A stretch of DNA of 43,295 nt from Amanita rubescens (lineage: Eukaryota; Basidiomycota; Agaricomycetes; Agaricales; Amanitaceae): NCBI GenBank assembly GCA_015039365.1, contig WION01000446.1:1-43295 (forward strand). Direction: 5' to 3'. The translations under genes and the position numbers were made by a program. Of the stretch, positions 1 through 11,032 are shown piece by piece; position 1 is the first letter of the stretch; each line of letters opens with the position of its first letter. Under the pieces are notes generated by a model, which did no database searches, was not told where the DNA came from, and was given only the letters and a program-made list of their open reading frames with translations.

Positions 1-1358
1 TTGGAACGACGGTTGTTGTTGGAGTGAAAGTTGACAGATAGATTGATTACAACAAGACGTGCCAAGCTTACTCACAGTCAGGTGGCAACTATAGCCGATG
101 TATTACCGGTACGTGGGGATAGAGGCATGTTATATATTTGTATACGAAAACAGTCGCTGTACTATTGTTGAGCAAAAGGCTTGAGACATCTGATGTAGAA
201 AGAAACATCGCTTGTTAAGCGATAAGCGAGTTTAGACGTGTTACCGGGGTACGTGAGTGAATATGTAAATTAGGGGAGACTTGTACCCCTTGATCAAATG
301 ATTAACGGTATTTTAGACGTTGTCAGAGATGCAAGCACCAGGTATTGTTGTCGCAGGCTAGGCACCGCGAACGAAACAAACGCGTCTCAGCCTAAGTACA
401 TCGATCAAGTTCCAAAGACCGCGCCCTCGCTCGTAAGCATTATCATCAAAAAAGTCAACACCGCATCCAGGGATCCAAACTTTGAACGCCACTTACGCTG
501 TAAGAGCCCTATAAGGAGTAACTTTTTTCATGAAGGACCTAGGTCAATTTCTTGCAGGCTATTCTTGTGCCACTCCGCTGCTCCGATTTCCGATAGGCTC
601 GGCGGAATGTTGCATCCAATCGCCAAGAGTTTACAGGGAGGGAAAGCGCCACAGCGGACGGGGAGAGTAGATAATATTAGCAAGGCTTATTCTGAATGTT
701 GAGTAAAGGGGCGACCACTGTCATTGCGCAGCAAGGGGGGAGAAGAGAACCGTCGTCCTTCAGATTTGTTAGACGTTGACGTTGTTGATCATCACCCCGT
801 ACTCCTCGATCTAGCGACGTAGTCCGTTCCAAGGGGGTTCAACGAGGGTGTTTATATATGATCTCGGTTCCCAAATAGTCACAACAATAACACCGTACGT
901 TTGCGTTTGTCCCCTATCACCTAAGTACTTAGCCGTGTTATCAATATCATTTCATCGATGATGATGGCTTGGCGCCTCGGATATTATTTTTATTCGGCGC
1001 ATTGATTTCAGATATACAATGATAGAAAAGATGGTGGGTGGAACGTACAGTGATTCGGACGTTTTGCAAGGTGAGTAAATATTTCTCATCGCGGAATGGA
1101 ATTTATCGAGAAAATAGGTGCCTATTAACGGTTCGTGAGGATCGGAAAAGCGCAGAGTTGTGCATCACATCACTCGGAAAGACGAATAGATATGCCGACT
1201 GATATCCAAGGCCATTCAAAAATTGGAGTTCAAAGGTTCTAGCGGAAGAAAAAGTTGAGCCAGAGTGATCGCGATGCCAGTTGCGGTCGCAAACATAGAC
1301 AAATAAGAAATTCGTTCCCTGAGCTTTTCCACGACAGTTTCGCTACGACTCATTCACA
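1..1358. other. Left flank without a supported gene
   Basis: I see no recognisable protein in either strand of this stretch. An open frame of 134 codons at 298-702 has no family resemblance, no good start context and no intron signals that extend it, so I do not call it. The final part must hold the promoter and 5' UTR of the zinc-finger gene that starts at 1359. The ATG context there (cattcacaATGGGC) is good for a fungus. Confidence 0.5.
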
Positions 1359-2736
1359 ATGGGCAAGAAGAAGAATAAGCAGGTCAGTATATCTTTGATT
1401 AAAATGGTTCTCTTACTCATATATGCTAGATTTTACGACCCTGGTGTTGGTACTGCGAGAGGGAGTTTGAGGATGAAAAGGGTGCGTATCGTTGCGTCTT
1501 GTGATATGATACCCTCTGAGCTTTCCTCAGTGCTTATGCAGCATCAAAAGGCGAAACATTTCAAATGTAGTATGTGTCCCAGGAGGTTGAATACCGCCGG
1601 TGGTCTGGCGGTCCACATCCAACAAGTACATAAATTGGAGCCAGAGAAGTACGTCGTGATTCACTCACGTTTTCTTGGTACCAACGCGCATATATATAGC
1701 CTACCGCGCATCGAAAATGCGTTACCTGGTCGTGATGGTTATGAAGTTGAGATCTTTGGGATGGTGGGGATCCCCGCACCTGATGTCGCAGATTACAAGC
1801 GTCGCAAGGAAATCGAATTAGGCTTATCTGCCGGATCGATCTCGCAGCCTCCTCAGAAGAAGACGAAAATCGAGAACAAAGTATATTCAGAAGAAGAATT
1901 GAAGGCGCAATTGGAAGTCCACAAAGCGCTGATGGGCGTGTCGACCGGCCCGGAGAACCCTCCACCCAGCGAGTCAAGCGCTGTGTACAATGCAGCGCCC
2001 CAGGCGTACGCGGCGCCTCCTGTACCAGCGTCCGGTATGCCGCCTCCGGGTGTCGCCCCGCCCATGCCCATGGGCGCTAGTCCATTTCCCCCTGGAGCAA
2101 CACCTCCAATCCCTCCTGGTATATCACCACCACCTGGGGCGATGCCTCCTTTCCCGCCTCAGGCACCTGGAATGCCCCCTGGGTAGGTCATTTACTGCGT
2201 TGACAAAGCTCTTCGTCTAATCATGTCCAACTAGTCCCCCAATGCCTGGGTATCATATGCCACCGGGTTTTCCACCAGGTGGACCACATATCCCTCCTCC
2301 TGGTCTCGGACACCCTCCCGCACCTCCAGGATGGGGGCCTCCTGCCGGCTCTGGTGGACCCGGGTTTACCCCGCCGCCTCCTAGATTGCCCGTAGCACAG
2401 CCACCTCAATTCGTACCTGCCTTGCACCAGCAATCACCCCTGCCTACACCATCGGATGCTATTGCTCCACCTAAACCCTCTCAGCCGACGCTCCCCAATC
2501 ATGTGGTTGCCCAAATTAACCCAGAATTCAAGAAGCCTACTGATCTCAAATACAAAGACGCCAATTTCGCTCCCGTAAGTAACGACAATCTTTTCGTTAG
2601 CATCTTACTAACCTCTCCGTAGGAGGAACATCGGGCCTTGCACTCCAAGTATTCTTATTCCAAGATTACAGATAGTGCAGCGCCAGCTGAGGAGTCGAGA
2701 GGGAAGAAGAGAGCTAGGGCAGAGGACTTTTTGTGA
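1359..2736 (+). CDS. BuGZ/ZNF207-type C2H2 zinc-finger protein
   Basis: Six exons: 1359-1382, 1430-1481, 1531-1648, 1700-2182, 2235-2574, 2623-2736. All introns are GT-AG, 48-52 nt, and the frame holds throughout (376 aa). The N-terminus MGKKKNKQ, then PWCWYCEREF and HQKAKHFKCSMC, is the signature of the BuGZ/ZNF207 family. Two C2H2 fingers are visible: Cys14, Cys17, His30, His35 and Cys38, Cys41, His54, His59. The family-typical ALPGRDGYEVEIFGM segment follows. Residues from about 200 to 320 are a low-complexity Pro/Gly/Met-rich region. The C-terminus carries PEEHRALHSKY, which resembles the Bub3-binding GLEBS region of animal BuGZ. Animal BuGZ binds Bub3, microtubules and splicing factors and phase-separates through its Pro-rich part; carrying these roles over to fungi is inference. 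The family assignment is firm. Confidence 0.93.
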
Positions 2737-4210
2737 GATGTGTGCGTCGCGATGGTGATGAGTTTCGCCGTCTCTCATGACACATTTTATTGCTTAGAGT
2801 TTTCATGATTCATTACATGTGGCAAGCTTGGAAGATCGAGATGCACCATCAGTCCGTCCCCGTCCAGGCTTTGCTTGATATGACTTTTACTCATCATTCC
2901 TCTTCGTATACATCATCAGTCCTTCAGGCCGGTGAAGCGGTAGGCTTTCTTGCATCCACATAGCCCACTCATTAGCTGGCCCCATTCCGAAGCGTATAGT
3001 TACTGTATGTGTCTCCTCGTTTTTTTTTGTCATAATGTGTATTACGGTCGGTCGATTCCTTTCCTTTTCTTTTTTAATCTATGATCGCCAAAATTTAAAA
3101 CACCGAAGAAGGTTTGTATCTCTAAGACATATTTTGAGTTGACGAAACAGTGCATCGTCCACGAAAGCAGTTGTTTTGACCTTCCTTTTTTATATTTGCG
3201 TGAGCCCATTTCTATTGCATATGACTTGATAGAACAGCGCAAGCGTGGGATTTGGAAATGGCAGAGCCCAAATGTTCAATGTTCAATGTGCATCGACGGT
3301 TCGTCGTTGCTGTGAGTCTAAATTGCATGCGACTGAGGCTTCTGTTGACAGGTTTCACGAGAACGTGTACATAGCAATGGTGAATTATGTATCCTACGTA
3401 GCACAAGGCATGAATATATTCCATTTAATAACAAGGCTTGCGTTTGGCTACGCACGATCGGGTGAGTAAAATGTCATGAAAATGATTTGCAACACCCGCG
3501 CTAACGAGGATATGCACCCTGGAAAGTTCACTGCCCACGGCTAGCATTTCCGTCATCCTTGAAAGAGGAAAGGTATCTTGTCGTGGATTTCCAATCCGGA
3601 CGCTCTCTGTAAACCATTTTGACTGTTCTATCGCCAATCGCCCAATATGACTATGCTTGAAGAAGGCAGATTGGTCATTAGACGGTATGAGATTGTGATA
3701 TTCGGATGCGGCATTTCGTAGTACGTGTCCAAGTATCGTGTGCTGTACCAAGACATTGGATATTACGGGTGGCGTAAATGCTAGTTTCTGTGGTGGGTAC
3801 TGAGACTGGCTTTGCAAACCATGATCATTTCGGGTAATGGCGTCGCCGACAAGGTGAACACCTGATCAATTGTGTCTTTGCTTGTGTTTTTCGCTCTCCT
3901 GTAATATTAGGCGACCGTTTCTTGTCCGGTTCGCAGATCTTGAAAGAACCATAGTGATGGCTCCTCTTCCTCCAATGATTCGTTATCTTTAGACCCAAGC
4001 AAACCGTCGGTTTTGTTGGTGAATACTATGTGGATGAAACCGAGATACGCGTTGACACGGGTCTGGAAGTTTCCGTCGTTCTAGTTGTAGACAACATTGA
4101 ACCACGCTTCCCCACTGTTTTCAGCAAAAATCAGATCACGATCACGCCTTCCGCAGAAGAGGACGGACATTGACCTCTTTCCCGTCTATTATATCGGTGG
4201 CGTCCCTCAC
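2737..4210. other. Region with no recognisable gene between BuGZ and the GH5 remnant
   Basis: The first few hundred bases must be the BuGZ 3' UTR. Beyond that, a 130-codon minus-strand frame at 3425-3817 has no recognisable domain. A minus-strand stretch near 3900-4110 reads like coding sequence in one frame apart from an internal stop (fragments EAWFNVVYN and NDGNFQTRVNAYL), but I could not place it in a family. It may be the eroded end of a neighbouring pseudogene. Confidence 0.35.
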
Positions 4211-5220
4211 ATTATAATTAAAAGAATGAAGAGAAGCAAGATCCATATAGGCTCTCTGTGGCTCGTTCATGACCTAGTTTTCGACACGAGACTCGTTAGC
4301 TCAACGGATCAGATCAAGTGAAAATAATTCTGGACGCCTACCTCGAACCCAATAACTGAAAATCCAAAGCACAAACCGCTTCCACGCGCTTGTCGAACAT
4401 ATCCAAAAATGTGCCCTGCAGAAATTCCTGAATGGATATCTTCTTTCCAGCACTGTTCTTGACCCTCAGTTTGGGTGCAAACGTGTAACCACCCCCAGAA
4501 AAGTGTTCTTTTTGTTGAAAGGACAACGTCAAACTCGCGCGAAAAAACCCAACAGCACAACGAAATTACGTACGCCATCGTCGGCGCTGCCAACTTGGTA
4601 TATCCCGTCGGCCACAGCCCGCGTTCAGTAGGATCTGTATGTGCCCACCTTTCCGCTGCCATTTAACCATGCAGCACCCGCCTCCTCTAAAGCATTTAGA
4701 TCAAACCCTACATATTTGAGTGTCCACGCTGGAGCACCCGAGCCATCAGAGTACCGTGACCAGACGTCTTGGTGCATTGAGACGAAGGTAACCATGCCAT
4801 AAGACGGAAAGAAGGGAACGGATGTAGATCAAATATGAATGGTCGTACCGGCCACTGTCTTGTTCAGTTGGTAAGTTGGTTTGAACAATAAGGAATGAAC
4901 GCACAGTCCATTGTGCTCAATTGCTTCCCATGTGACGAGGAACCTTACTTTGGAATATTGTAAACAGGGAGGGAAGCAACGATACAAGTACGTACAGAAC
5001 GCGAGTCCCCGTCTTCGTAAATGAGAAAAATGATCGTGGGCCTCTTCAAGAGAAAAGGGACGTCCGACAAATGTCACTAACTGACGGTCATCTGGGAACG
5101 TCTCCGGGGTGTGGTTCACGGGCCTTGAAGAACGGCGTGAGGATCTCAAAGGAAACAAAAGATCAATACTCACATTTTACAGCATCTAGATAGAAGAGTT
5201 CATCGTCATCTTCTCTCGAC
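4211..5220 (-). pseudogene. Decayed GH5 ergosteryl-beta-glucosidase/EGCrP2-like gene
   Basis: Read on the minus strand, family landmarks appear in the correct order: ELFYLDAVKC, TFVGRPFSLEEAHDHF, RFLVTWEAIEHNG, SMHQDVWSRYSDGSGAPAW, GFDLNALEEAGAAWLNG, GYTFAPKLRVK, IQEFLQGTF and MNEPQRAYMDL, the last with the GH5 acid/base Glu in NEP. These match fungal GH5 sterylglucosidases/glucocerebrosidases of the EGCrP2 type. Some introns are still clean, for example gtacgt...ccaaag inside the LTWEA region. The frame is nevertheless broken: next to VNHTPETF the junction phase is wrong, and about 8 nt are missing in RSLLS..PSYG. The long C-terminal part after FNYN was not found. The family is well supported, and so is non-functionality given the number of breaks. 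A functional copy elsewhere is likely but cannot be seen here. Confidence 0.8.
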
Positions 5221-5644
5221 GTTCTGAGGACGAGAACTTCCTCATAACAGCTGTGTTACTGAACTAAATCCGAACGCACATCAGATGAACAGTGCCTTGA
5301 AAAACGCCCGAGTCGAATATGGTGGGTTGTATAACTTATATCCATTTGCATTGGAAGCGTTCAAAGGAAGGGGAGATGCTGTTGAATCGCCAGCGAGTCA
5401 GGGGCCAACTGCCCCATTGACTAGCAACAAGACTTACCTAATTTCCTCTTCTCTTCTTTCATTCGCTAGGCTGGGAAGTCAAAGATGTGATAAGGAGTCA
5501 GGACGGCGCGGACACTAGTCATGGTAGACGCTAAGTTGCATCAGCCTAGTACTATAGAGCCAAACAATGCCTTACTTACATATGTAACCCCGCCCCCTTG
5601 CACACGTTCCCAACCGCCATCACCACAAGGTTTTAGAGAAGCTT

Positions 5645-6421
5645 ACCAACGAGGAAGCCATCAACGTCGTACTCTACCGCTAGAGAGTGCATGAGAAACG
5701 TGTTATGAAAATGGGTTGGCCAAGGCATACCCCACACTGGTTCGTATGCAAATAATGCAATATCGAAATTGCTTCAAAAATGTTTAGTTGGTAACCGTGC
5801 CAGTTTCAGGAATCGAGTTTCATCCACCTCCAATCAGATTCTTTGGTGACCTTGACGACGGCACGGAGCTGCGCTTCAACGACTTGAGTAGTCCTACCCT
5901 CTTCACGCTCCTTCAAAATACAGAGGATGACTTTCAAGCCATTTGCGCGGACCTTCTGAGCAACGGTCTCCCAAGTTTCTCCAAAGTTCGTGCGCCGCTC
6001 AGCCTGACAGTGACCCTGATTTGCCAAATAGTCGAACGATCCCAAAATTGCCCAAGCGGTTGGCTTGGATCTCATCTCAACGTCTACCAATTGTTTTTGG
6101 ACTGCAGATGTAAGTTAGTTTTACGATGATGAGGCGTCGCGATGAAGCACATGCCTGATCTCGCCAGCATAAGCACCGGATTCCTTGAAATGGCATACCG
6201 CGATATCTTTGCGTGCAAGTGTCTTTGTAGCTGATATATGTGTGGTAGGAGTAGTACGATGACGACCTCCGGAGAGGGGTGTGAGGTTTGATCTCCTTAC
6301 TATGATAAGTGTTAGAGTAAAGATCGGCTTGGTTTGGATTCTTCACAAGAGATTCCAGGCCACTCTGAGTGGTCGGGTTCATCTTGAAGTTACCTCCGAC
6401 GAAGAATTTGTGTGCCGCCAT
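5645..6421 (-). pseudogene. Decayed triosephosphate isomerase copy
   Basis: The minus-strand start is excellent: MAAHKFFVGGNFKMN carries the catalytic Lys of TPI. Downstream are KTLARKDIAV, CHFKESGAYAGEI, ERRTNFGETWETVAQKVR, NGLKVILCI, LKEREEGRTTQVVEAQLRA, AYEPVW with the catalytic Glu, and DVDGFLVG from the phosphate-binding end. Breaks are numerous. About one base is lost before ISATKTLA, four codons (AAQN) are missing before CHFKE, an extra A shifts frame in SPK/QLVD, the GHSERR catalytic His segment is scrambled by extra codons, and the codons for GE(T) are missing after CI. The GAG ATC AG|gcatgt splice site would be a GC donor. TPI is normally essential and well conserved, so this is almost certainly a non-functional second copy. 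Confidence 0.85.
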
Positions 6422-6782
6422 GATGGGTGGAGATGACGATAGGGGTTAGTTTCCTTTTTCGAGCATTTGCGTGATCGCCGATAATGAACACGCTTTCACC
6501 GGCTCTCCGACATCCTCGGATGACATCGCACTATCTGCCTAGCAATCAGTCGATCTAAGAGTATACATTGCCTCCAAAACCACATCAATCGTAGAGGAAG
6601 CCATTTCAAATTACTAAAATAGTTCATTTATGCCAAGTCGTTGACTTCCGTGTTCAGCTTGAACACATCATGATTTTTACATCCAAACGGCTTACGACTT
6701 GCGGAGGTAGTTATGATGCAATTTGACTTGACTTAAGCTATATAATTATACATAAGTAATATGTACAGGATAATGTATTATA

Positions 6783-8649
6783 TCACGCAAATGAATGCAA
6801 CTCTATTGGATTTTCTTCGATTCCCCCAACTTGTTGATCACTTTCTGTACTTTCGTCGCTATATGTTGCCATATCTGGGATTCGGATAGAAAACGTTTGA
6901 TGCCATGTAGTGGTGCTGCCTTGCAGATGAGCTGCGGCCACGCGAAGATTTAGGATGAGTCTTGACGTCTATGGCGCACGTATTACGAGAATAACGATCC
7001 AGAAGAAGCACGATCACTCACTGCAAATGAATATGAGGTTATCATCCAGCTGAGGTAAAAATCAGCAAATTTCCATGAGAAACCCCTGCTGTAACTCACG
7101 GTGCAAGTAAGGGTTCTAGAGGAGCCGGCGCAGCGAAAGTCATCGCCGCAAGAATCGCCGCAGAAACTAATAGCCGTTAGTAGACTTGCGCATTACAGAA
7201 AACATGGGAACTGACCCATCAAACTAATCAGACAATGTTTTTAGTCAAAATGAAAGGTATGTGTGAAGGGAGGTTCTTACACGAAGTAATGCACAGTCCC
7301 ATCTCGAAAAAAAGCCGTGAAAAGGGGAGGAATACGGCAAGCAGCATAAGGCCGATTTCTCTGGAAAATCGCACGCCATCCTCTTGTAGACAGGACTGAG
7401 TGTATTAGGTTCCACATTGTTAAAAGGAACAGAATAGCTTCCATGCCATGGTTAGTCAAGAGCGCGCTTCTGCGAATAATACGTACTGGGTGGGATCAAA
7501 TCGGCTACCCTATCATGTTGTGTTCAGCCCGTATCATATGGGAAGATAATGACGTTGCTTACCAGCCAGTAAGGACGTCTGGGGCATGCAAGGTTCCCAT
7601 ACAACCGGGCCAGGGGACACCGGGAAATCGGGAAGCAACATATGAGTTACTGGTTCGTATTCCAGTGTATAACACTGCCTATATTTTCTTCAGGTGGTAG
7701 CGCGATAGCAGTGAAAATACAAACGACAAATTGGCCTAAATACAGCGTGAGTCCGATTTCGAACAGAGAATTCTGAATGACGCACCAGCCAACAAGAAAA
7801 GAAGGATTATTAGAACTTCGCAACACGATTAGCACACCAATCATCGCTGAACAGCATCTATTCACCTCCACGACTTCGATTATAAAGGGCATGTACTCGT
7901 AACATGAGAATTACGTTTGAAAAAGTCGAGAAAACGAGGGGACCTCCGCTGTGGATCGTTAACGTGTTAAGTTGCATATAGTGATACAAGTTACGCACAA
8001 GATAAGCAATAAAACATAGTGGTCGCAGCTTCAAAGACCGTCAAACACGGAGTTACCACCAGGGTGAACCTGACTTACGTCTTTAAGCGCACCATGTTAG
8101 ACCTCGGGATACGAAAAGCAGTAATCCATACCTGAGGAGAGTTCGACGTTCTTGTTAAGACTACAAAGACAGCTCAGTGGAAATTCCGAAAGCACCAAGC
8201 GACCGACCAAAAACCGTAAATCTATATTCTACGGTCAGTCGGAGTAAATGAATCGATTGAAATGCATAGCTTACGCAAGAATGGCCAGCCCATAATACCG
8301 AATGATTAAGTAAACGATTGTCGGAAAGGACCACTTTGCCCTGCACAATTGTCGAGTTCATATGCGGGTCGCGATGTCCAATTCGAATGATTTTACCTCC
8401 ATATATATGTAATCTCGAAAGTTCAGTCAACATGTGTTGGAAAGCGAAGAATTGTCAGCTCACTTCATGTCCCGAAGTTAGAATAATGTCGTAGACCAGT
8501 ACAGTGAATGCGGCCACTGCGTTAATCGAATTCAGGACACAACGCAAAGAAGAGTCAAGCTGAAGCCTACTAGTCCCATAGTTTGCTGTCCAAGCCAATC
8601 GGAGATCATCGATCAGCACCTCTGGCAGAGAGTCGTCTGAGGCGCTCAT
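6783..8649 (-). CDS. DUF6533-domain multi-pass membrane protein
   Basis: Seventeen exons on the minus strand keep one frame (341 aa): 8571-8649, 8464-8516, 8397-8413, 8299-8340, 8208-8221, 8079-8160, 7999-8028, 7866-7948, 7786-7815, 7725-7735, 7563-7678, 7487-7509, 7281-7437, 7216-7223, 7100-7166, 7022-7049, 6783-6968. The N-terminus has the DUF6533 hallmark AAFTVLVYDIILTSGHE, followed by TYIWRRAKWSFPTIVYL. Later landmarks are NVILMLRVHALYNRSR, GVPWPGCMGT, ILFLLTMWNLI, FFRDGTVHYFV and TSRLILNLRVAA. This fits a protein with roughly seven hydrophobic segments and a short acidic cytosolic tail. The family is expanded in Agaricomycetes and has no proven function; a receptor-like role is only inferred from topology. 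Exons of 8, 11 and 14 nt are the least certain parts. The gene is divergent from the DUF6534 gene. Confidence 0.85.
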
Positions 8650-9570
8650 GGTTGGGCCCCACGTTCAAGTCCGCTCTTATAGCCAGCATTCCTCTGATTT
8701 GGGCAGAATTCGCAGACAGCACGTAAAAGCCTCGGAATGTTCCGAATACCTGTGTAGCGACTGTGGACCGCTGTTCCTTGATGCGCATGAAGGATTTTTT
8801 TCGGAATGGAAATAAGTGTATTGTGTGTCCTATCGTAGTTCTATAGTGATTGTTTCACCTCTATTGAGGTTGTGCAGGTACTGTATGGCGCAGGAAAAGT
8901 GGTATGATAGTATTTAAATAATAAGTTGCTAGTTACTAATGAAACGCGACGGTGTGGGAATTCACGGGAGGTCGTCAAAGGTGAAGGCAGTGGTATTCTT
9001 CTTTATGATGACAGTTACTGTTCTTTTTATCAGCGTAGAACTGTACATGGACCCCATACTCCGTTTAAGATAACACATCCTAACGTCATGCGCGATGGCA
9101 AGTACGCTTCTTCCTTCGCTTCCGTCGGCTGATCTGGGAACATCACCTGTTGAAACACTTTCAAGGACCGGCCAGCGATCTCCGTATCCAGAAGCCCGCC
9201 AAGCAGTTCGCGGACGAAACTTGAAAGGCGGTGAAAAATGAGTGAGGTTGAGTCCTTGATCATGATTATCAAGTCTTGATGACCTGAGGAATGTTGGAGC
9301 GTTAGGAAGTGTGTTCGTGTTCCAGCGACCAAAACTGTGGGTAACTCCATTCATCGTCGGGTTTTAATCATTTCCGAGTCTGCTCTAGCCGCTTTCGTCC
9401 TATTCTGGTTACGTCAGCTTTGATCGCTCTATGGCTACTCTAGCTCTGGCCACGACCGCCCTGACTGCAGTGTCCTTGATCTGTTCAGATTAGTAGCGAT
9501 AAATCACAGGAGGTCAAAATGGGAATACAGATGCACAACCGTCAGCGCACGCTAATAGTATTAGTGATAG

Positions 9571-9811
9571 ACGCTAATGTCCTCGAAACATGAGAAATAA
9601 GTAGTCTATTTCCGACGTGTCCCAGATGGGCCGGTTTTCATCAAGTAAGCGTAGTGGGATCATCCCAAGCGTAAGCTGGGTGTACGTCGGGGGAGCGAAA
9701 TGTGTCGAGAGCGAGATGTGTCAGTACTTACTACATGTGGCGCCGGGGGCCGTCGTTCGGGATTCGGGACCGCCGAACTTCGATCTGACCATCCCCGATG
9801 CCGAGATCTAC
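9571..9811 (+). repeat. Diverged direct repeat, copy A
   Basis: This segment begins ACGCTAATGTCCTCGAAACA and ends CCGAGATCTAC. It aligns by eye with 10693-10909 over its whole length, in the same orientation, with many substitutions and small indels. Shared blocks include CCTCGAAACATGAGAAATA, TCTATTTCCGAC, TTTTCATCAAG, TACATGTG and CCGCCGAACTTCGA. It contains no convincing coding frame. It could be a copied promoter segment or a fragment of a non-autonomous element. Confidence 0.75.
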
Positions 9812-10692
9812 AAGCACACAACCGTTTCCATCCTGAGAGGGATTCGATGACTTGGATTGAGGAGTGAGTCCAGTGATGTAAAGTGACTGGTGACAGCAAT
9901 GTTTGGTCACTCCAAACAATGAAGTTGCCAATCGTTGACATGGTGGTTATCGATATCCGGCCACTGCCTATCATTCGCAAATTATGGGTTCCCAATCCAG
10001 GTACATCGCGCTCGTGCACAAGGATGTCTGCAAGTGAAACACGCCTGTGTAGTGGTACTCCCGCATAGGACATCTGGAGTGAGAAAAGGTGGACACCCAA
10101 CTGCCTTCGAGTAGCCCTGGCCAACACCCGGCCAGAGATGAAGCGCTTACCAGCGCCCAAGGATTTCCTGTCTCAAGAAATTACATTCAGAATCAGTCTT
10201 TAACGCGATGTCACCTTTGAGCGGTACCAATGTACCTCTTTACACGCCCGACAATTCCCGCCAATCACCAGCTCCGATTGTCAGCTCCACCTATATATGT
10301 TTTCAACCCAAGGGGCGTAAATGTCAGTGAGTCGCTAGTTCTATGCTGTGTGTCAAGGATCGCCTTACCACTGTTGTCAATAGATGAAAGTGACATCGTT
10401 CTATAAAGAAACTTTGTTTTGTTCTCAGGTACTACAAATGTTCAGGGAATGCGCTGATGCCCCACATCAGTATACCAACTTTCACCAGCGCTAAGGTCGA
10501 CAACCGAGCGAATTCGTTTCCGGAACATTCCACGACTCCTTCTCCTCTCACAGATACAATTCGAGCACAATGCCAGGGACATGGTTTATTTTCACGAACC
10601 TGAATCGCTCTGATGAGGGTATGGTTCTCGTCGTTAAGGTAGCTGAAAATGGATTGAAAGCAAAACCTACTGTCTGAAACGTTTCATAACGC

Positions 10693-10909
10693 ACGCTAAC
10701 GCCCTCGAAACATGAGAAATATTCTATTTCCGACATGTTGCGGGCCGGCTTTTTCATCAAGCTTAGGCTGGATGCAAGGGGACCTACGATGGGGGAGCGA
10801 GATGAGTCAATAGCGGCTACTACATGTGCGAGAATTTCGTCGTTCAAGCTTCAAGGCCGCCGAACTTCGACCGGAAAGACCGGGAAGTGATCCCGACGTC
10901 GAGATCTAT
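10693..10909 (+). repeat. Diverged direct repeat, copy B
   Basis: This copy begins ACGCTAACGCCCTCGAAACA and ends TCGAGATCTA, matching copy A at 9571-9811. It sits directly upstream of the TATA-like element and start codon of the DUF6534 gene. It is therefore either part of that gene's promoter or an insertion just outside it. The spacing between the two copies is about 1.1 kb. Confidence 0.75.
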
Positions 10910-10984
10910 TTCCATCCCTTCTCGTCCGCCCGTTTTCTTTCCTGCTTTCTTTTTCCACGATGAACACGGTCATTTCGCCCTGGA

Positions 10985-10990
10985 TATAAA
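10985..10990 (+). promoter_or_regulatory. TATA-like box upstream of the DUF6534 gene
   Basis: TATAAA inside tggaTATAAAgga lies 43 bp upstream of the ATG at 11033, a plausible core-promoter position for a fungal gene with a short 5' UTR. This rests on sequence and position only. Confidence 0.45.
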
Positions 10991-11032
10991 GGAACAGCTG
11001 CTCTCCCATCCTGGTAGCCTACACTGCGCATA

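Larger units (their letters stand above)
8650..11032. other. Divergent intergenic region between two membrane-protein genes
   Basis: This 2.4-kb stretch separates the start codons of the DUF6533 (-) and DUF6534 (+) genes, so it must contain both promoters. It also holds a diverged direct repeat, listed separately. Several short frames exist: 106 codons on the minus strand at 9030-9350, 166 codons on the minus strand at 9660-10160, and a 35-codon frame on the plus strand at 10570-10677 that opens MPGTWFIFTNLN. None shows a family I recognise. An additional intron-rich gene here cannot be excluded, because the neighbouring genes are themselves almost invisible without splicing. Confidence 0.4.

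Noticed and set aside
298..702. 134-codon open frame near the left edge
   Set aside because: No family resemblance, no start context or splice signals, and a composition rich in rare combinations. Probably chance.
1561..2071. Minus-strand frames of 138 and 72 codons opposite the zinc-finger gene
   Set aside because: They are antisense shadows of the Pro/Gly-rich BuGZ coding region.
3425..3817. 130-codon minus-strand frame
   Set aside because: No recognisable domain. I could not connect it to the GH5 remnant in sequence or frame.
5806..6421. A functional TPI gene with unusual introns
   Set aside because: Codons inside conserved blocks are missing and the catalytic His segment is disrupted. 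No set of introns restores the protein.
9030..9354. Overlapping minus-strand frames of 106 and 130 codons
   Set aside because: Neither matches a known family. They overlap in different frames and have no supporting splice signals.
10570..10677. 35-codon plus-strand frame starting MPGTWFIFTNLN, lectin-like in flavour
   Set aside because: Too short to assign. Resemblance to beta-trefoil N-termini is superficial and no continuation was found.
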